A DNA stretch of 64,000 nt from assembly GCA_963281255.1 (NCBI GenBank), contig OY725490.1, positions 1,240,001 through 1,304,000 on the forward strand, in the 5' to 3' direction. Below are positions 36,888-49,187 of the stretch, in pieces. This stretch comes from Aphrocallistes beatrix (lineage: Eukaryota; Porifera; Hexactinellida; Sceptrulophora; Aphrocallistidae). Numbering within the stretch: the stretch's first letter is position 1; every line of letters starts with the position of its first letter. Under the pieces are notes generated by a model. The model was given only the letters and a program-made list of their open reading frames with translations. It was not told the origin of the DNA and ran no database searches. The position numbers and the translations under genes are program-made.

Positions 36888-38650
36888 CTAATTATCAAAT
36901 CGTCATTTGATTCCGTTTACTACAATAACAGTGGAAAGTTAAAAATAATTTATTAATCGATCATGCATTTAACCAGCAATTAACCAGAAATATTGGAATG
37001 TCCGTTTTTAGTGCAGCTCCAATAGAGAAATATCTTTCTGCCTCTGTATATACTTCGAAATATATATGTCAAAATTGGTCCGGGGGACCAGTTTTGGCTC
37101 CAAATTTGGTGCGTGGAGCAGTTTTTATTTCCAATACGGTTACATTGAGTATAATTTGATATAGGTGTTAGTTTTATATATACAAATAATTAAAAATGCA
37201 GGGCATACAACTAACTATGGCTTAGTATATACGTATGAAGTGAAGCCTATTTGCCTATAGAGACTTCCTAGAGTGATTATAACGTTATCACATCCTATGA
37301 GGAAGGGACTACTATAGAGTAGAAAGGTAATTATAATCAAATGACACAAAATATTGACCTAAAACTATATCCAACACTTCCTTCTCGTCAGAGCTGCTAA
37401 TCCGTGGAGCTTGGATTTCGTGTCGAGAGTTAAACGAAATATTTCTCAGACCAGTAGGTGTCAATAACCACTTGGTAAATTAATTATAACGGATAATAAA
37501 TTATGGACAGTCACCTTTAGATAAACAAAAGACAATGACGATGATTATATCATTGAGTTCATTTACGTATAGTGCCAAAGAATAGTGAAATATTCAATCA
37601 CTATGATACTAAAGGCTATGAGAAAGTTTTGAAATACTGAAAAATAATGTACAACTTTAACAAGGGTTTAATTCCTTCGTTCATATCTGGCTTAAGATCT
37701 CAGTTGATTCCTTCTTGTTCGTTTTGCTATTCTTTACTTTATTTGTATGTTTTAATACTTAATTTTTGCACAGTGTCAATTAATACAGATGAAAAGTACA
37801 CCTGTTGGTTTCTTGAGTATAGTTGATATCATGTGTTGTGTCGTAGTGAGAGGAAGAGACAGAATAGCAATACCTGGAAAGTTTGTGGCTAATTTTCTTG
37901 CATTAGTATTGTGTCATACTTCTATCATATTTCCTTGTACAACCTCCTTGTACTCCGAACTTACTTTCAATGTTCTTTACTTCAAAATAATTGTGAACAA
38001 TTTAGAATTGAGTCAGATATTAGCCAAATTATACAGTGATCTATCTGATTCTTAGATAAATCACCATTTTACTAGTTTTTAGATTAGATAGTTAAGAACA
38101 TTTATCAGGTGAAATTTGTTAGCTTCTGTGTTTAAAAATTTTGAAACAGTTGATATTGTTTAAATCACTAAACCAAATTGTACATAATTTGGACCATATA
38201 TTCCTTTTATGGGGGAGATTTGAACTTGGATGCAACGTTTATATACTTTACACACCTTTTCACAGGTCTCGATTTGTATCACCAGTAGTTTAGTTAACAT
38301 ACACTTTTCTTTGTGATATTTAATTAAATTAGATACATGGGTTGTCTTAAAAGTACCTTTACGTTTACATATAATATATGCTCTCAATATACATAGAGCA
38401 GTAGCATAATTATGCCTACCATACTCCATTTTGGAGTGCATCCAATTACAATCGATCGAGATACAATACTATAAATTCTAATAAAGATTGGTTAATAGAT
38501 TAAGCAAATTATTTAAATCATTTTTAATTTGAAGAATTAGACTGGAAATTACATAAATATTTTAGTATGCAAATTATTGAACGACAGTTTTGACTTTTTT
38601 GATTGGTTGATGAATATATTACTACTCTTCCCTTTACTAGCATTCTGGTG
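36888..38650. other. Head-to-head intergenic region of genes E and F
   Basis: No exon recognised. About 37590-37720 resembles the 3' flank of the coiled-coil/NHL copies (GATACTAAAGGCTATGAGAA), so a third NHL copy may have stood here. An 88-residue open frame at 37789-38055 has no recognisable motif. A possible promoter of E was not identifiable. Confidence 0.45.
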
Positions 38651-41600
38651 ATGGATAAATCATTCGTTTCCATGGTGATTCAACTGCTGATAATATTGTC
38701 ATTGATACAATTGTTGTCATCAACAGGTAAATTTATTTATCCGTCGGTATATTCTAATTTTTTAATGCAGCTCCTAATATGAGAATTGCCTTATTTGCAC
38801 ATCTACGTAGACGTCTTGGTAGAGCTTTCCGGGTGAACTTAACCAAACTTAGCAAATACATCCCTTATGTGGTGTACGTATGTTTCGCGCTAAGTGGGAA
38901 TTTCTACTTGGTGCAACAAAGTTGGAATATTTTGTGTTTCAGAAATATTCTTACTTAGTACTGTGCTGAAATACGAGAGGGATTCCAAAGGTTTCGAGTT
39001 CAGTGTTTAAGAATTTTCAGATCAATCAGAACCTTTCTCACTAACTTTATTTTAATATATAACATTCTGACAGCACACTGATCCATCATGTGGAATAAGC
39101 TTTTTACCTCCTACTCCAAGTATTCCTCCATAGCATCATGGAAAACAAATTTTCACACCTTTCTAAATAATATGTATGGCTTCGCTCTCTCAATAGAAAT
39201 CATTGTACGACACCACACAGGCCCGGCGGAAGCAACTTTTTATTGGTCCGGCCAAAAGCAAATTTGCATATGAAAATAAGCCATAATGGCATAAAACTGG
39301 TCCGGCCAAAGCCGGACCAGTTCCGCCGGCCCTGCCACAATAGACTCATTGTTATTAAAAATTGATTGTACTGTACAGCAATAAAATAGGGCATGTATAT
39401 ATTTCCACACCTTTATATACATATTTTCACACCATTTGACGAATTTTAAAATATCCTAGATACTAATCCAACAGGCCATAGGGTATTTTGAGGTGTAGAT
39501 TTCGAATATCATATTTTCTAATGTATATAATAAATTATTTTTGGTGCAATGTTACTCCAGAAATACAATATTTATAAAAGTTTAAATCGTTCCCTACGCT
39601 AATAATATTCACAAATTTATTTCCTTATTCTGGTGTCCGGAGTTGTCGCCACGGGAGCGGGTGATAATGCTTCCCCTGGTATGAATGTATTCATAGTTTT
39701 TAGTATTTCGTGTTCCCATCAGGATTTAATAAACTATATTACTTGAATAATATTTAATTTGTTTAAATTTGAGGAATCTTGACTTGGTTATCAGACAAAT
39801 ACTGTCAGTGGTGTTCAGGTTCTTATAGTACCCCAGTCCCCCAGCTGGGTATTGTATTCCCATAAGAAATTTGTGGCTTGCTCCCTTTGTTGACTCGGTA
39901 TCCTGTTGGTATAATGTCGAAGAAGTATTGAAATGATGTCCCAGTTTGCTTCAACCTCTCCCATGCAGTTACCATCCAGACAACGCACAAAGTACTGTGG
40001 CGAGTGAGTACTATAGTCGAGCACAGTTATTGCTCAATGAGCTAAGTTTCTGTATTAAACTATGTATACTTACTTGGTAACGAGAACTTGGTGGGGATTT
40101 GGATAGCTGCATGAGAAAGGTGAACCAAACTGTGGTAACTTAGTACTTTTTGTTCATTTAATAATTGTTACTCTCATTTTCTTCAGTTATACAAAACCCT
40201 TATCAAGCAAGTGATGGAGAAAACGTTACAGTCTGCTGTGCATTATTTGTATCGAATGATAGCGAAAGATTCACATCAATTGAAATTTTTTTCATCATTG
40301 GAGATATTAATGATTTTATTCCAAAGTATATAATTGACAGTAATATAACCTATAACGGCATTGATTTATCTCGATTTATCGCTAATGCACCTCTTGGAAA
40401 TTCCAATAATGTGAACGGATCAATCACTCTCCTCTCTTACAACAGTTCTACTGATAAGGATCTTCGCATGGGATGCTATAATAAGGTTAGACCTATTGGA
40501 GCATCGATGTCACATTCTTTTAATCAAACTCTCCGATTGATTGGTATGTTAGTCTTTGTATATTCCTCTCGCTACCTTGTTGATGTTATGTGCTTTGTTT
40601 TAAAAGATGTATCCATATATTAGGCTAAAACTAATATGGTATACAGAGCGAACGTTGTTAAAACTGCTCAGTTCGCTCTGTATACCTTCGCGACATCAAT
40701 ATTTTCTAAATGGAATATAATGTATTAATAGTTGTATATTTCTTATTATTTTATAGAAAAATCCAATATATCATCCACTCCTCCTGTCACGATGTGTCCC
40801 CTCAATGTTGATATTAGTATGAACAGTAAGTACTACTGGAAGCAGTTTAATTGGAACTTTGTCTTTATGATTTTTAAGATCTATTGGCTTTGATTTTTGA
40901 AGACATTTTGGACAGATTTGTGAATCGACACGGACTCTTTATTCCACTAAATGGGTCTGATAACTAACTAATTCCTTTAGGTACCAATGAACTACCCAGA
41001 ATGAAATTCACTCCTGATCCAGGTTTGGTATTAGTCATAATAGATATTTGTTTACTCTTACCATTTATCTACTGATGAGTTTAGAATTGAACTTGACAAA
41101 AATGCAATTTTAATGTGCGATTTAGTGATAAAAATATTTTCTATATCAAACCACTAGGATTTTTTAAGTGGACTTGGACATTTGCCATCGTGAAAGGGTT
41201 TGGACTATGCCTGAGTCAACTGATGAGTCTGGAGGATATTTAAACAATATTTTCGCACCTCTACGGAAAACCAACGGACATTGTTTACACATCTCTTCTA
41301 TACTACTATATATAGTATACTGTAGACTGTAATGTCCAATAACAAAGTTTTGCAGCAATAAATTATGGTTGTTAATGATGCTTCAATGTAGCAACTTAAA
41401 CAGTACTCTCGTATATGTATCCGTTAATTTATTAATAAGGAATAGCAATTAAAGAATTACGTCCATGTTTTCATACCTCTATGTATAACATATTCGCACC
41501 CTTTAACAAATTTTAAAAATATATTACTTGTAAAGATGAACTTTAAAAGGAAAATCCAAAAATCTTAAATTCCGAAAATAAATTTGAAACATATGAACTT

Positions 41601-44600
41601 TCATTAATATGGAATTTTTTGGTGTTTTCAATTTAATGTTTCTGTTAAATATTATTTTCCTCTCAGATACTTCAATAATGCAGAATCCTCCCCTCGCGTG
41701 TGAAGGAGAGAAAATCAACGTCAGCTGTGTACTGAGTGTACCAAATATTGGAGATGAATTCACAGCATATGTAATTAGCTTCAATATTAATGGTATTACG
41801 AATCCACTTATTACATGTCCGTTAATGGATCATGCTGTTCAATGCAATAGTATTGATATATCTCGATTCATGTCTGATGCACCTGATGGATCTTACACGA
41901 GTGTAAGCGGATCAATAACATTTTTCTACAACAGTTCTACTGATAAGAATCTCACTATCGGATGTATGAATATTATAAATTATGGAGAAAAGACAGATTC
42001 AGAGAATTTCGCTCAAAAACTTCAAGTATCAGGATCAGGTATGCCAATTTTTGTGATTTTATACTGCTAACCTTTACTAGCGGTTTATTCTTACCAAATT
42101 TCCTGCACATATTAATTAATTTGTTTCTATAATTAACAAGCGCGATTCACTTACTTGCGCTGCGCAGCAAGCGGGCACTGCTTGTCCGCAGAGTTACCCA
42201 GTGGGCGCTTGGGGATATTAGAGAAACATAGGTCGCTTTCTTGTTCTCTACTGATAAGTATGGTGAATTATCATTTGTATGCAATTACTTTAATAAATCA
42301 GAACTGTATAGAGAAAATTTAGGTTCGTGATAAATAGAATTTACTTCGTATTAAGTAAACTAATCCTGAATGTAAGGTTAATTTGAGTTCAGAAAGTTCA
42401 CTAAAGATTATGTACTTGAAAAGTCAACCAATTTCAGTCTATGTCGATAACAACAATGAAAGCGTGTTATATGTATGAAATTAATCGTAGACTCAAAATA
42501 TTAACTTCAAGCGCTTTGCTTGCTTGCGCTGCGCGGCTGGCCGATACTTTGTGTCTGCCGGAGGAACTAAATTTTTTATTATGAATTAATCATAACTTAA
42601 ATGCTTAGAGTAATAATTGAACTAGTATTTTATAGAAATTTTTAGCCCACCTTTTTACTATATTTACAAGATTCTATTACTTGTACTTTATTTTCGTATT
42701 CAGATAATCCATGCACTACTCCATCAAATTCCTACGTCAGTACTACCATAGCATTCAATGGTACGAGTGCTTTAAGTGAGTTTTATTATATACCGTATAT
42801 TTTCTAATATTATGATATCATCACAATAAGATTGATGAAATGATCCTTTAGAATAAAGGCAAACGTTGCCTCTTCTCATTTAGTGAATAATTCGGACATT
42901 CAATTAAAGTTCCTTTTTGTAAATATAGCACTATTTGCTGCTGAAGAGTTTCTATCTTAACCAACCCCATCCCTATTCAACACAATAGATATATATTTCT
43001 ATGATTTTTATTTTTTATAGGTCTAGAAGTTGCAATCATTTTCACTCCTTGTAAGTTGGTTTTATAATGTGCAACTTAAAAAGCTTAAAGTATTCACAAT
43101 TTTATGGTTTTTTAATCATATTTGAGCACTTTTGTTCCTCTATATGTGTAGCGTTGTAGTAAATTACAATACTATTTCATTGGACAATGTAGATTCATTA
43201 TTTGATGAATATTTATTTACTTAATGATATTTATTGGTATAAATAAACAAATTTTATAGGTTGTTAGTAGTAAATCAAACAATTAAAAGCTCATCACGGA
43301 CGGGATAGGAATGTGCTTCCAACATATTATTGTGATAATACACATGTGAAATGTTATTGAGTCACTTTACCCCGATTTGAGAACTTTTGCTGACTAATCA
43401 CGACGTCACATGATAAAATTCGCATAATATTGTAGGGTAATCTACACTAAATATTTCATCGAACATATCCACTTGCTAAATATATCTCATTTATTCGCGA
43501 GATAAATTTTATTAAGAAGTTGAGATTCGGATTTTTGATTTTTTACTGAGTATTCATGATATCATCATAACGAAGTTAACATATATACCACTTGTAGAGG
43601 GATCACCAATAAACATTTTAACATTGCTTAACTTTTAAAATGTCATGGGGGAACCTCAAATCTGGGGGAATTTGAAGTTCCCCTGGGGGAACTTCAAATT
43701 CCCCCAGATTTGAAGTTCCCCCATGACATATATATATATATACACACACAAACAAACAATAATCGAGTTTTAATAGTAAGGATTATGTATTAGATTGAAC
43801 GAGTCCATTGGTATTAAATGAGAAAAATAATTTTATAATCAAGTTTGTTTGAACTGAAAATGCTGGTCACTTGGGATGAATGCAATTTCTCTCATTTGGC
43901 CTAAATTATACGTATATCTGATTGGTTGACATGGAGAACATTGACAACGCAATTAAGGCTGTGTATTATCCACAATAATTCATTTAATTCCAGAGTTCTT
44001 CGAACCTCGAACTCTGTTGTAGACTCAGCAACTTAGTAGTATGGTAGTAGCAGGGTTTCATCCAGCTTTCCGAAGTCATACGCCTAAATGGGCGCCACCA
44101 TTTTTCTACGCGCCTAGACTCTGCATTTTATATATGTTTTATGCCACGCGCCTAAGTAGGCGTATGCCGCGCGCCTAAATCGTACGCCTAATTATGATCC
44201 ATGGGATCAAATACGCGCCTCTAGGCGCGCCCAGTACGCCTGGATGAAAGCCTGGGTAGTAGGTAAGACATAGCTAAGGCCTTGAGATAATAAGCAATAA
44301 AATACTAAATACAGAGTTCATAAAAGTGTATGCATGTTAGAAAATTCTGAAATGAATGAAAAGAATCGCGAGATTTTCCCATAGTACACTTGTACTTATT
44401 TATTTTTATCCATTATTTAACTTTATATTTTTAATTTATTCTAATATATTTTCTCTTCAGTTATCATTGGAACTGCTGTGGGAGTAGTCGTGTTCTTAGT
44501 TATTCTGATCATACTCATAATTCTGTGTGTATTGCTTATTACTTTCCTGAGGAAAAGAAAAGAAAACCCCAGTCAGTTATATTTTATAATTAGATTTACT

Positions 44601-45642
44601 TAGTATTTGATCTATTGACCATTCTTTAGAACATACAGGAGCAGACGGATCTGATGCAAAGAAGTAAGTATACTCGGATAGACAATATCTCAATTGGTAT
44701 AATGCTATATTGTACCATAACTGAAAGACTTTTGAATCTAGAGCAGGTTTCTCAATGTGTGCTCTTTTGGTCAAAATTGACCACAGTTTAGTCAATTACG
44801 AGTAAAAATTTACAGTATTTTATGGCTAATTCACACGGTCTTTGATCAGATTTATTCTATATCTGTGCAGTTATTTGGAAAATGTCATTGAAATTGTATT
44901 AATTGAGAATTGGACCAATAAATTCGAGTTGTGATGTAACTAAGTTGTGTATAGCCATGGAACTACTGGAAGCACTCTAAAATGGGTATTGAGATGTCGT
45001 ACTTTCCATAACCATGACTCAGGAATACAAGTTGTCTTTAAGCAATTTAGCGTCAAAATTGTGATATTTATGCAAAAAAGATTGAGAATTCCTGATAGAG
45101 AGATATAAATTGTATTATCAACGAATAGGAAGTAAGGTATTTCCCATCATATAAGGTTAGCACTTGCCTTCCCCATTACAGATGCTCCATTCCAACTTTT
45201 ATATTGCTTTGAACTAATATTTCTATTTTAACTCAATTGCTTGGGTAGATATGAGGGGTTAGAAGAAGTTACTTACAGTCAGGTTAAGAAGAAATCTAAG
45301 CTTAAGCCTGAACCTGTGAAGAAGGATGAGGTAATAGCAACGTAGCACTATAGATTCTTAATTTATATGAAACTAATTGTAACACAGTATTGATATTCGA
45401 CACTTTTAAGTACAAATACAATTGATATCATATTTAATTATAGAACTCAAAAGCCTTTATATACACGTATCCTAATATATTATTTCTATCAATTTATTTC
45501 ACAGAATGAGTTCCATTACTTGGAGATAGACCACAGCTCTGGTACTGGAAGAATAGTGAAGCCTCCAACTATACCAAAAACCAACTACGTAGATATAGCT
45601 GACTTACCTGAGACTACTCAATATGTGAGTCTGCAAAACTGA
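38651..45642 (+). CDS. Two-Ig transmembrane receptor F with four-tyrosine tail
   Basis: Complete family member without FN3: eleven exons, 1383 nt (460 aa). Exons: 38651-38726 signal peptide (MDKSFVSMVIQLLIILSLIQ); 40187-40543 Ig-like 1; 40757-40825 and 40981-41022 stalk; 41667-42038 Ig-like 2 (DTSIMQNPPLACEGE ... LTIGC); 42704-42775 and 43021-43050 stalk; 44461-44571 transmembrane helix (IIGTAVGVVVFLVILIILII) then LRKRKE; 44630-44663, 45249-45330 and 45505-45642 tail. Ig-1 has Ser where its relatives have the first Cys (YQASDGE), and VCC at strand B. The tail has VTYSQV (ITIM consensus), FHYLEI, TNYVDI (ITSM consensus) and TQYVSL; TNYVDI lies 23 residues after FHYLEI. The transmembrane and tail exons are close to those of gene B. 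The donor at 41023 (GTTTGG) is weak. Role inferred: surface receptor signalling through SH2 proteins. Confidence 0.82.
39218..39334. mobile_element. Small GC-rich MITE (CAGGCCCGGCGGAA ends)
   Basis: 117 bp with ends CAGGCCCGGCGGAA and TTCCGCCGGCCCTG, and an internal TTGGTCCGGCC against TCCGGCCAAAGCCGGACC. In the first intron of gene F. Confidence 0.8.
40638..40686. repeat. Perfect hairpin in gene F intron
   Basis: GGTATACAGAGCGAAC and GTTCGCTCTGTATACC pair over 16 bases around a 17-base loop. May be a tiny MITE. Confidence 0.85.
42137..42212 (+). repeat. Head-only copy of the hairpin-headed repeat
   Basis: ACAAGCGCGATTCACTTACT, then GGGCACTGCTTGTCCGC. A second worn head follows at about 42510-42565. 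Both lie in an intron of gene F. Other head-only copies: 20381-20462, 31984-32045 and 33387-33460. Confidence 0.65.
43640..43729. repeat. 90-base near-perfect palindrome
   Basis: ATGTCATGGGGGAAC at the left and GTTCCCCCATGACAT at the right, with inner GGGGGAATTTGAAGTTCCCC against its complement. Followed by (TA)n and (CA)n. Confidence 0.9.
44051..44254. mobile_element. MITE rich in GCGCCTA, ends CAGGGTTTCATCCAG
   Basis: Left end CAGGGTTTCATCCAG, right end CTGGATGAAAGCCTG; the interior repeats CGCCTA and its complement TAGGCG. 204 bp, intron of gene F. Confidence 0.8.
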
Positions 45643-45705
45643 TTGGTGGATGGATGGATACAAACTCTGCTTTTATAATACGCTCTATTTTCTATATAAA
45701 TGAAC

Positions 45706-46090
45706 ACCGTATTTCCCTGAATAAGCGCCGGGGCTTGAATGAGCGCCGGTTTGAATAAGCGCCGGGTCTAAAGGGTGAGCGAAATAAATAAGCGCCGGAG
45801 CATTTTAGTTCTCTGAACATCATATCAAACTAGTATTCTCAGTAGTGGCATAGATACAAGTGCTTTTTGAAACATTACATTATCCTTTTTTAATATAACT
45901 AACATTCTCAGTTGTGGCAAAAATAAAAGTGCCAGTCAATGTAGTAAACAAAAAAAAGAGCGCCAGGTCAAAATAGCGAATGAGAAAAATAAGCGCCGGG
46001 GCTTGAATAAGCGCCGGTTTGAATAAGCGCCGGGTCTAAAGGGTGAACGAAATAAATAAGCGCCCGGGCGCTTATTCGAAGCAATACGGT
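45706..46090. mobile_element. MITE of AATAAGCGCCGG repeats
   Basis: Left end ACCGTATTTCCCTGAATAAG, right end CTTATTCGAAGCAATACGGT. The interior has at least seven copies of (G)AATAAGCGCCGG, in two related blocks. Begins 64 bases after the stop of gene F, so it lies in its 3' UTR. Confidence 0.85.
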
Positions 46091-46183
46091 ATGTATGTAT
46101 ATGTTGAACTATGAAATAGATACTCTATTGAAGCTATATTTTCTTATTCCCTAACCCTAGAGATGTGATCATTCTTTCTTGTG

Positions 46184-46189
46184 ATTAAA
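46184..46189 (+). promoter_or_regulatory. Probable polyadenylation signal of gene F (ATTAAA)
   Basis: GTGATTAAAATATAT, same context as after gene B (7048). It lies beyond the MITE at 45706-46090, so the MITE would be carried in the 3' UTR. Confidence 0.45.
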
Positions 46190-46295
46190 ATATATCTCCT
46201 ATTTGAGTTTATTAATAAATGAGTGAATTGTAATAGAAGTGTGGACAATAATCCTTACTATTAAAACTCGATTAATGTGTGTGTATATATATATA

Positions 46296-46590
46296 CAGTG
46301 GAACCTCGGTAATCCGACATTTCTCTAAACCGACATTATTTCTGTTCACGGATCGTTTTTCTATAGAAAACAACTTCTATAATCCGACACCTCGCTATTC
46401 AGGAATCCGACAATTTAATGATTTTCCAGTCATGCAAATTCGACCTGTAAAATCCGACAATTTTTTCGTCTATCAAATAATGTCGGATTGTGGAGGTTAT
46501 TTTACCTCCATAATCCGACATTTTGCTGATTTTCCACAAATGTCGGATTATGGAGGTTATTCGATTATCCGACAATTTGCTAATCCGACA
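46296..46590. mobile_element. pogo/Tigger-like element fragment
   Basis: Starts CAGTGGAACCTCGGTAATCC and contains six or more copies of ATCCGACA or TGTCGGAT in both directions, including an internal fold (TGTCGGATTGTGGAGGTTAT against ACCTCCATAATCCGACA). No matching right end, so truncated. Confidence 0.65.
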
Positions 46591-46944
46591 TTTTTCATAT
46601 TATTGACTTGATACCTGAAACAAACAAACATTAATTAAGCTTCTGGAGACTCTGTCGGTGGATGGGAAGAAGCTTTCGAGAAAGATTTTATTCGGGAAAA
46701 TAATGTCTTTTGTGGAATGAAATTATGGCAAAAAGCACAACGTGGGGTGAAGTTACATAAATTTGTCACAGAAACGTGATTTTAAAGTCGTTCGTCATAC
46801 GTCCTTAGAATTTCCAATATCATTTTTACAGCAAAGACTTCAACTTGATGACAATTTCGTCGAAAGTATGGCCCGTGTTGCGAAGTTTGAGGCGTCAGTA
46901 GATGATATTAGGCAAGTGCATGAAAAGTAGCCCCTGATATTGAT

Positions 46945-47262
46945 TTGGCTATGTTAGCTGACCAATTCGAAGCAGACTGTGAGAGACTCATTTCAGCATA
47001 TAACAATATTAAATCAGTTTCTAGATGCTCTCTGCAACGTGAAACAATCAGTGATTACTTGTATATTAATATAAACATGCCATCTGTCAGTAATTTTGAT
47101 GCACGTCCAGCAGTTTGTATGTGGATGAATGCTAAGGATCGTAGAAGTCGTGAAACTCCAAAAGCCAGTAAGCAACAATGGTTTGCACATACTTTTGAAA
47201 TTGAGAATAAACAAGAAAATGAATCAGAGGAGGAGAAAACGATTCTTCGAAAATTTTATTAA
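46945..47262 (+). pseudogene. hAT-type transposase C-terminal fragment
   Basis: An open frame of 105 residues with ADCERLISAYNNIKSVSRCS, then YLYININMP and DARPAVCMWMNAKDRR. The (D/S)CER..S...NIKS...L......L.I..N.P pattern resembles the dimerisation end of hAT transposases. Upstream sequence is broken by stops in all frames. Probably a fossil, though a domesticated fragment cannot be ruled out. Confidence 0.45.
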
Positions 47263-47560
47263 TTGTCAAAAATAGCAGATTAGAAAATTAGATTAGACTC
47301 TTATGTCAACATATGCATTATTCGATTATATTAGAATTTATAACAACATTGTGCAGCTGTAAAAATTTCTTAAAATAAGGCCTACACAATAATCAACATG
47401 ATACTAAAGGTTATGAGAAATAGGTTTAAAATACTAAAAATAATTTACAAACTTGTTCAATTATATACCTCATATCTGAAAAAAGATCCCAGTTGCGAAA
47501 ACTAACGCAATCTAGCTAGCTTTGCTCACTTCAATAACTCTAGCCTTATCCAGTTTCCAT

Positions 47561-48109
47561 TTAGAAGTATCGATAAGACGCAACAGCTTTCCATCTCCAC
47601 TGATTGTCTTGATCTGATCCATCGTCCAATTCGTAATTAAGAGTTCCCAATCCAAACAGAAATGACAAGCATTTCCAAACTTTGTAGTCACGTTGTTTTA
47701 TTACTTCTATCTTTCCGAGATAATTGATAGTTTGTTCCAAATTCTGAGTATCACAACTCAAATCTATCCGTACGGATGATGAAGAAATTTTCTTTTTCAG
47801 ATTATCAATTTGCTCTTCCAAATTCCGAATCGACTTTTCAATTTCTATTTTTGCTACATTTGTTCTTACTTCACTGCAGCATTGGGTGAGTTGATTTTGG
47901 GATGTTTCTAACTCTGTTATTTGGTTTACAATTTCTAGATTCTCATCTGTGTGTTTTTTTCTCAACACTCTCAACTCTGTTAACAGCTGATCTCTCCTTC
48001 TCATCACAACTTCGATCAGCTGGTTGAATTTCAGAGTAATCTTTTCTTCTACATCAGAGAATGGATCTCTATCAGAGGGGACAGGTAGGTTAGGTAGACG
48101 AGCAGCCAT
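47561..48109 (-). CDS. Coiled-coil protein, copy 2 of the NHL gene, propeller deleted
   Basis: Minus-strand frame of 182 aa from MAARLPNLPVPSDRDPFSDV. Long coiled coil from about residue 25 to 125 (KITLKFNQLIEVVMRRRDQL, ENLEIVNQITELETSQNQL, KIEIEKSIRNLEEQIDNLKK). It is the paralogue of 22.6-23.9 kb but lacks about 540 bases encoding most of the NHL propeller. At the junction (TACAAAGTTTGG) the frame changes, so the last 40 residues (KVWKCLSFLFGLG...) are out-of-frame reading of the former last blade. In the old frame that blade reads FHF/CHFCLDWELLITNW. It has a proper start and an uninterrupted frame, so a short coiled-coil protein could still be made. More likely a decayed copy. Confidence 0.5.
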   Translation of the reverse strand: MAARLPNLPVPSDRDPFSDVEEKITLKFNQLIEVVMRRRDQLLTELRVLRKKHTDENLEIVNQITELETSQNQLTQCCSEVRTNVAKIEIEKSIRNLEEQIDNLKKKISSSSVRIDLSCDTQNLEQTINYLGKIEVIKQRDYKVWKCLSFLFGLGTLNYELDDGSDQDNQWRWKAVASYRYF

Positions 48110-49187
48110 GCAAGAATTGTAAAATCAATTAAATACGTTCACTAAATAGACAATCAAAACTTAATAAACTCACAAACAAAAGTGTAAGATAATCTGGAGG
48201 GAACTACAATGTCATAGAACAGCGGTTCTGACCTGGGTACTCGTAGCACCTCCAGGGAGTACCTGGACTCTATCAATGACTTCACCTCAAATCGAATTAT
48301 TAGTCCTATTCAGAGAATTCAAACTTGTCAGAAATGCTTACTAGAACCTTAATAAAGTTATTAGTTATTGTTTGTTTATTTTTTTAGGATAATCATTGCA
48401 TTATTATCAATGACTAAGTTCAACAACATGAGAGTACGTGAACCCTCATGTTTCATCTTTTTATCTTTTTGAAGTGTACAGCATCATTTTATATTAGAAC
48501 TGTAACATAACAGGATTTAACCTACACTTCCATGGTTAGTGAAATATATCAGCCTCTGAATACTGAATTTGGCCAGACGCCCATAGGGCATCTCATGCTG
48601 ACAAAAAGTGCTATCAGCGCTATTCAAGCGCAAAGCGTGTTTGAAACTTTCCAAAATCTTGGTCTATTTACACTTGCAATGTTGGAATGCCTTTAGTATT
48701 AAATTCCCAATTTATTCTCTTCTAAGTTAAATATAGCACAGGTTTAATTCTATTAATAGTACACTACACAACACAATGAGTGTTCTAGAATGTTCTAATT
48801 CTGGAATAGGATTAATAGAATGTTAAGTAGAGTAGCAGATAGGTGTGAAGAGAAGTAGACTCGTGTGAGATTGTACCTAGAAAAGAGACAGTGAGGATGA
48901 GCTCAAATATTAAAAACATTTAATTTCCTAGCTAGATCATAGCAAGCGAGTTACTCCTCAAACCTGAACCTAGACCATTTGCCGTATTGTATATTTCTAA
49001 CTAGGAAGGAGTTCGCAAGAAAGTAATTTGAATAAACAAATGTAACAAAATCACTAAACAAACTGTAAGCACAATACTTTGAACAAACAACGAAAGTAAA
49101 TTTAAGAATACTTCACTTCAAATCATTTGAAAGATTAAAATTAAAAGTGAGAAAAAGTATTTAATATATATATATACGTATATATAT

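Noticed and set aside
37789-38055. 88-residue open frame near the NHL 3' flank copy
   Set aside because: No recognisable domain, no splice context; not part of the NHL homology.
46279-46611. 110-residue open frame
   Set aside because: Translation of repeated ATCCGACA units of the pogo-like fragment.
48222-48290. Possible complete hAT element
   Set aside because: Only one end-like sequence (CAGCGGTTCTGACCTGGGTA) was seen, with no partner or target duplication.
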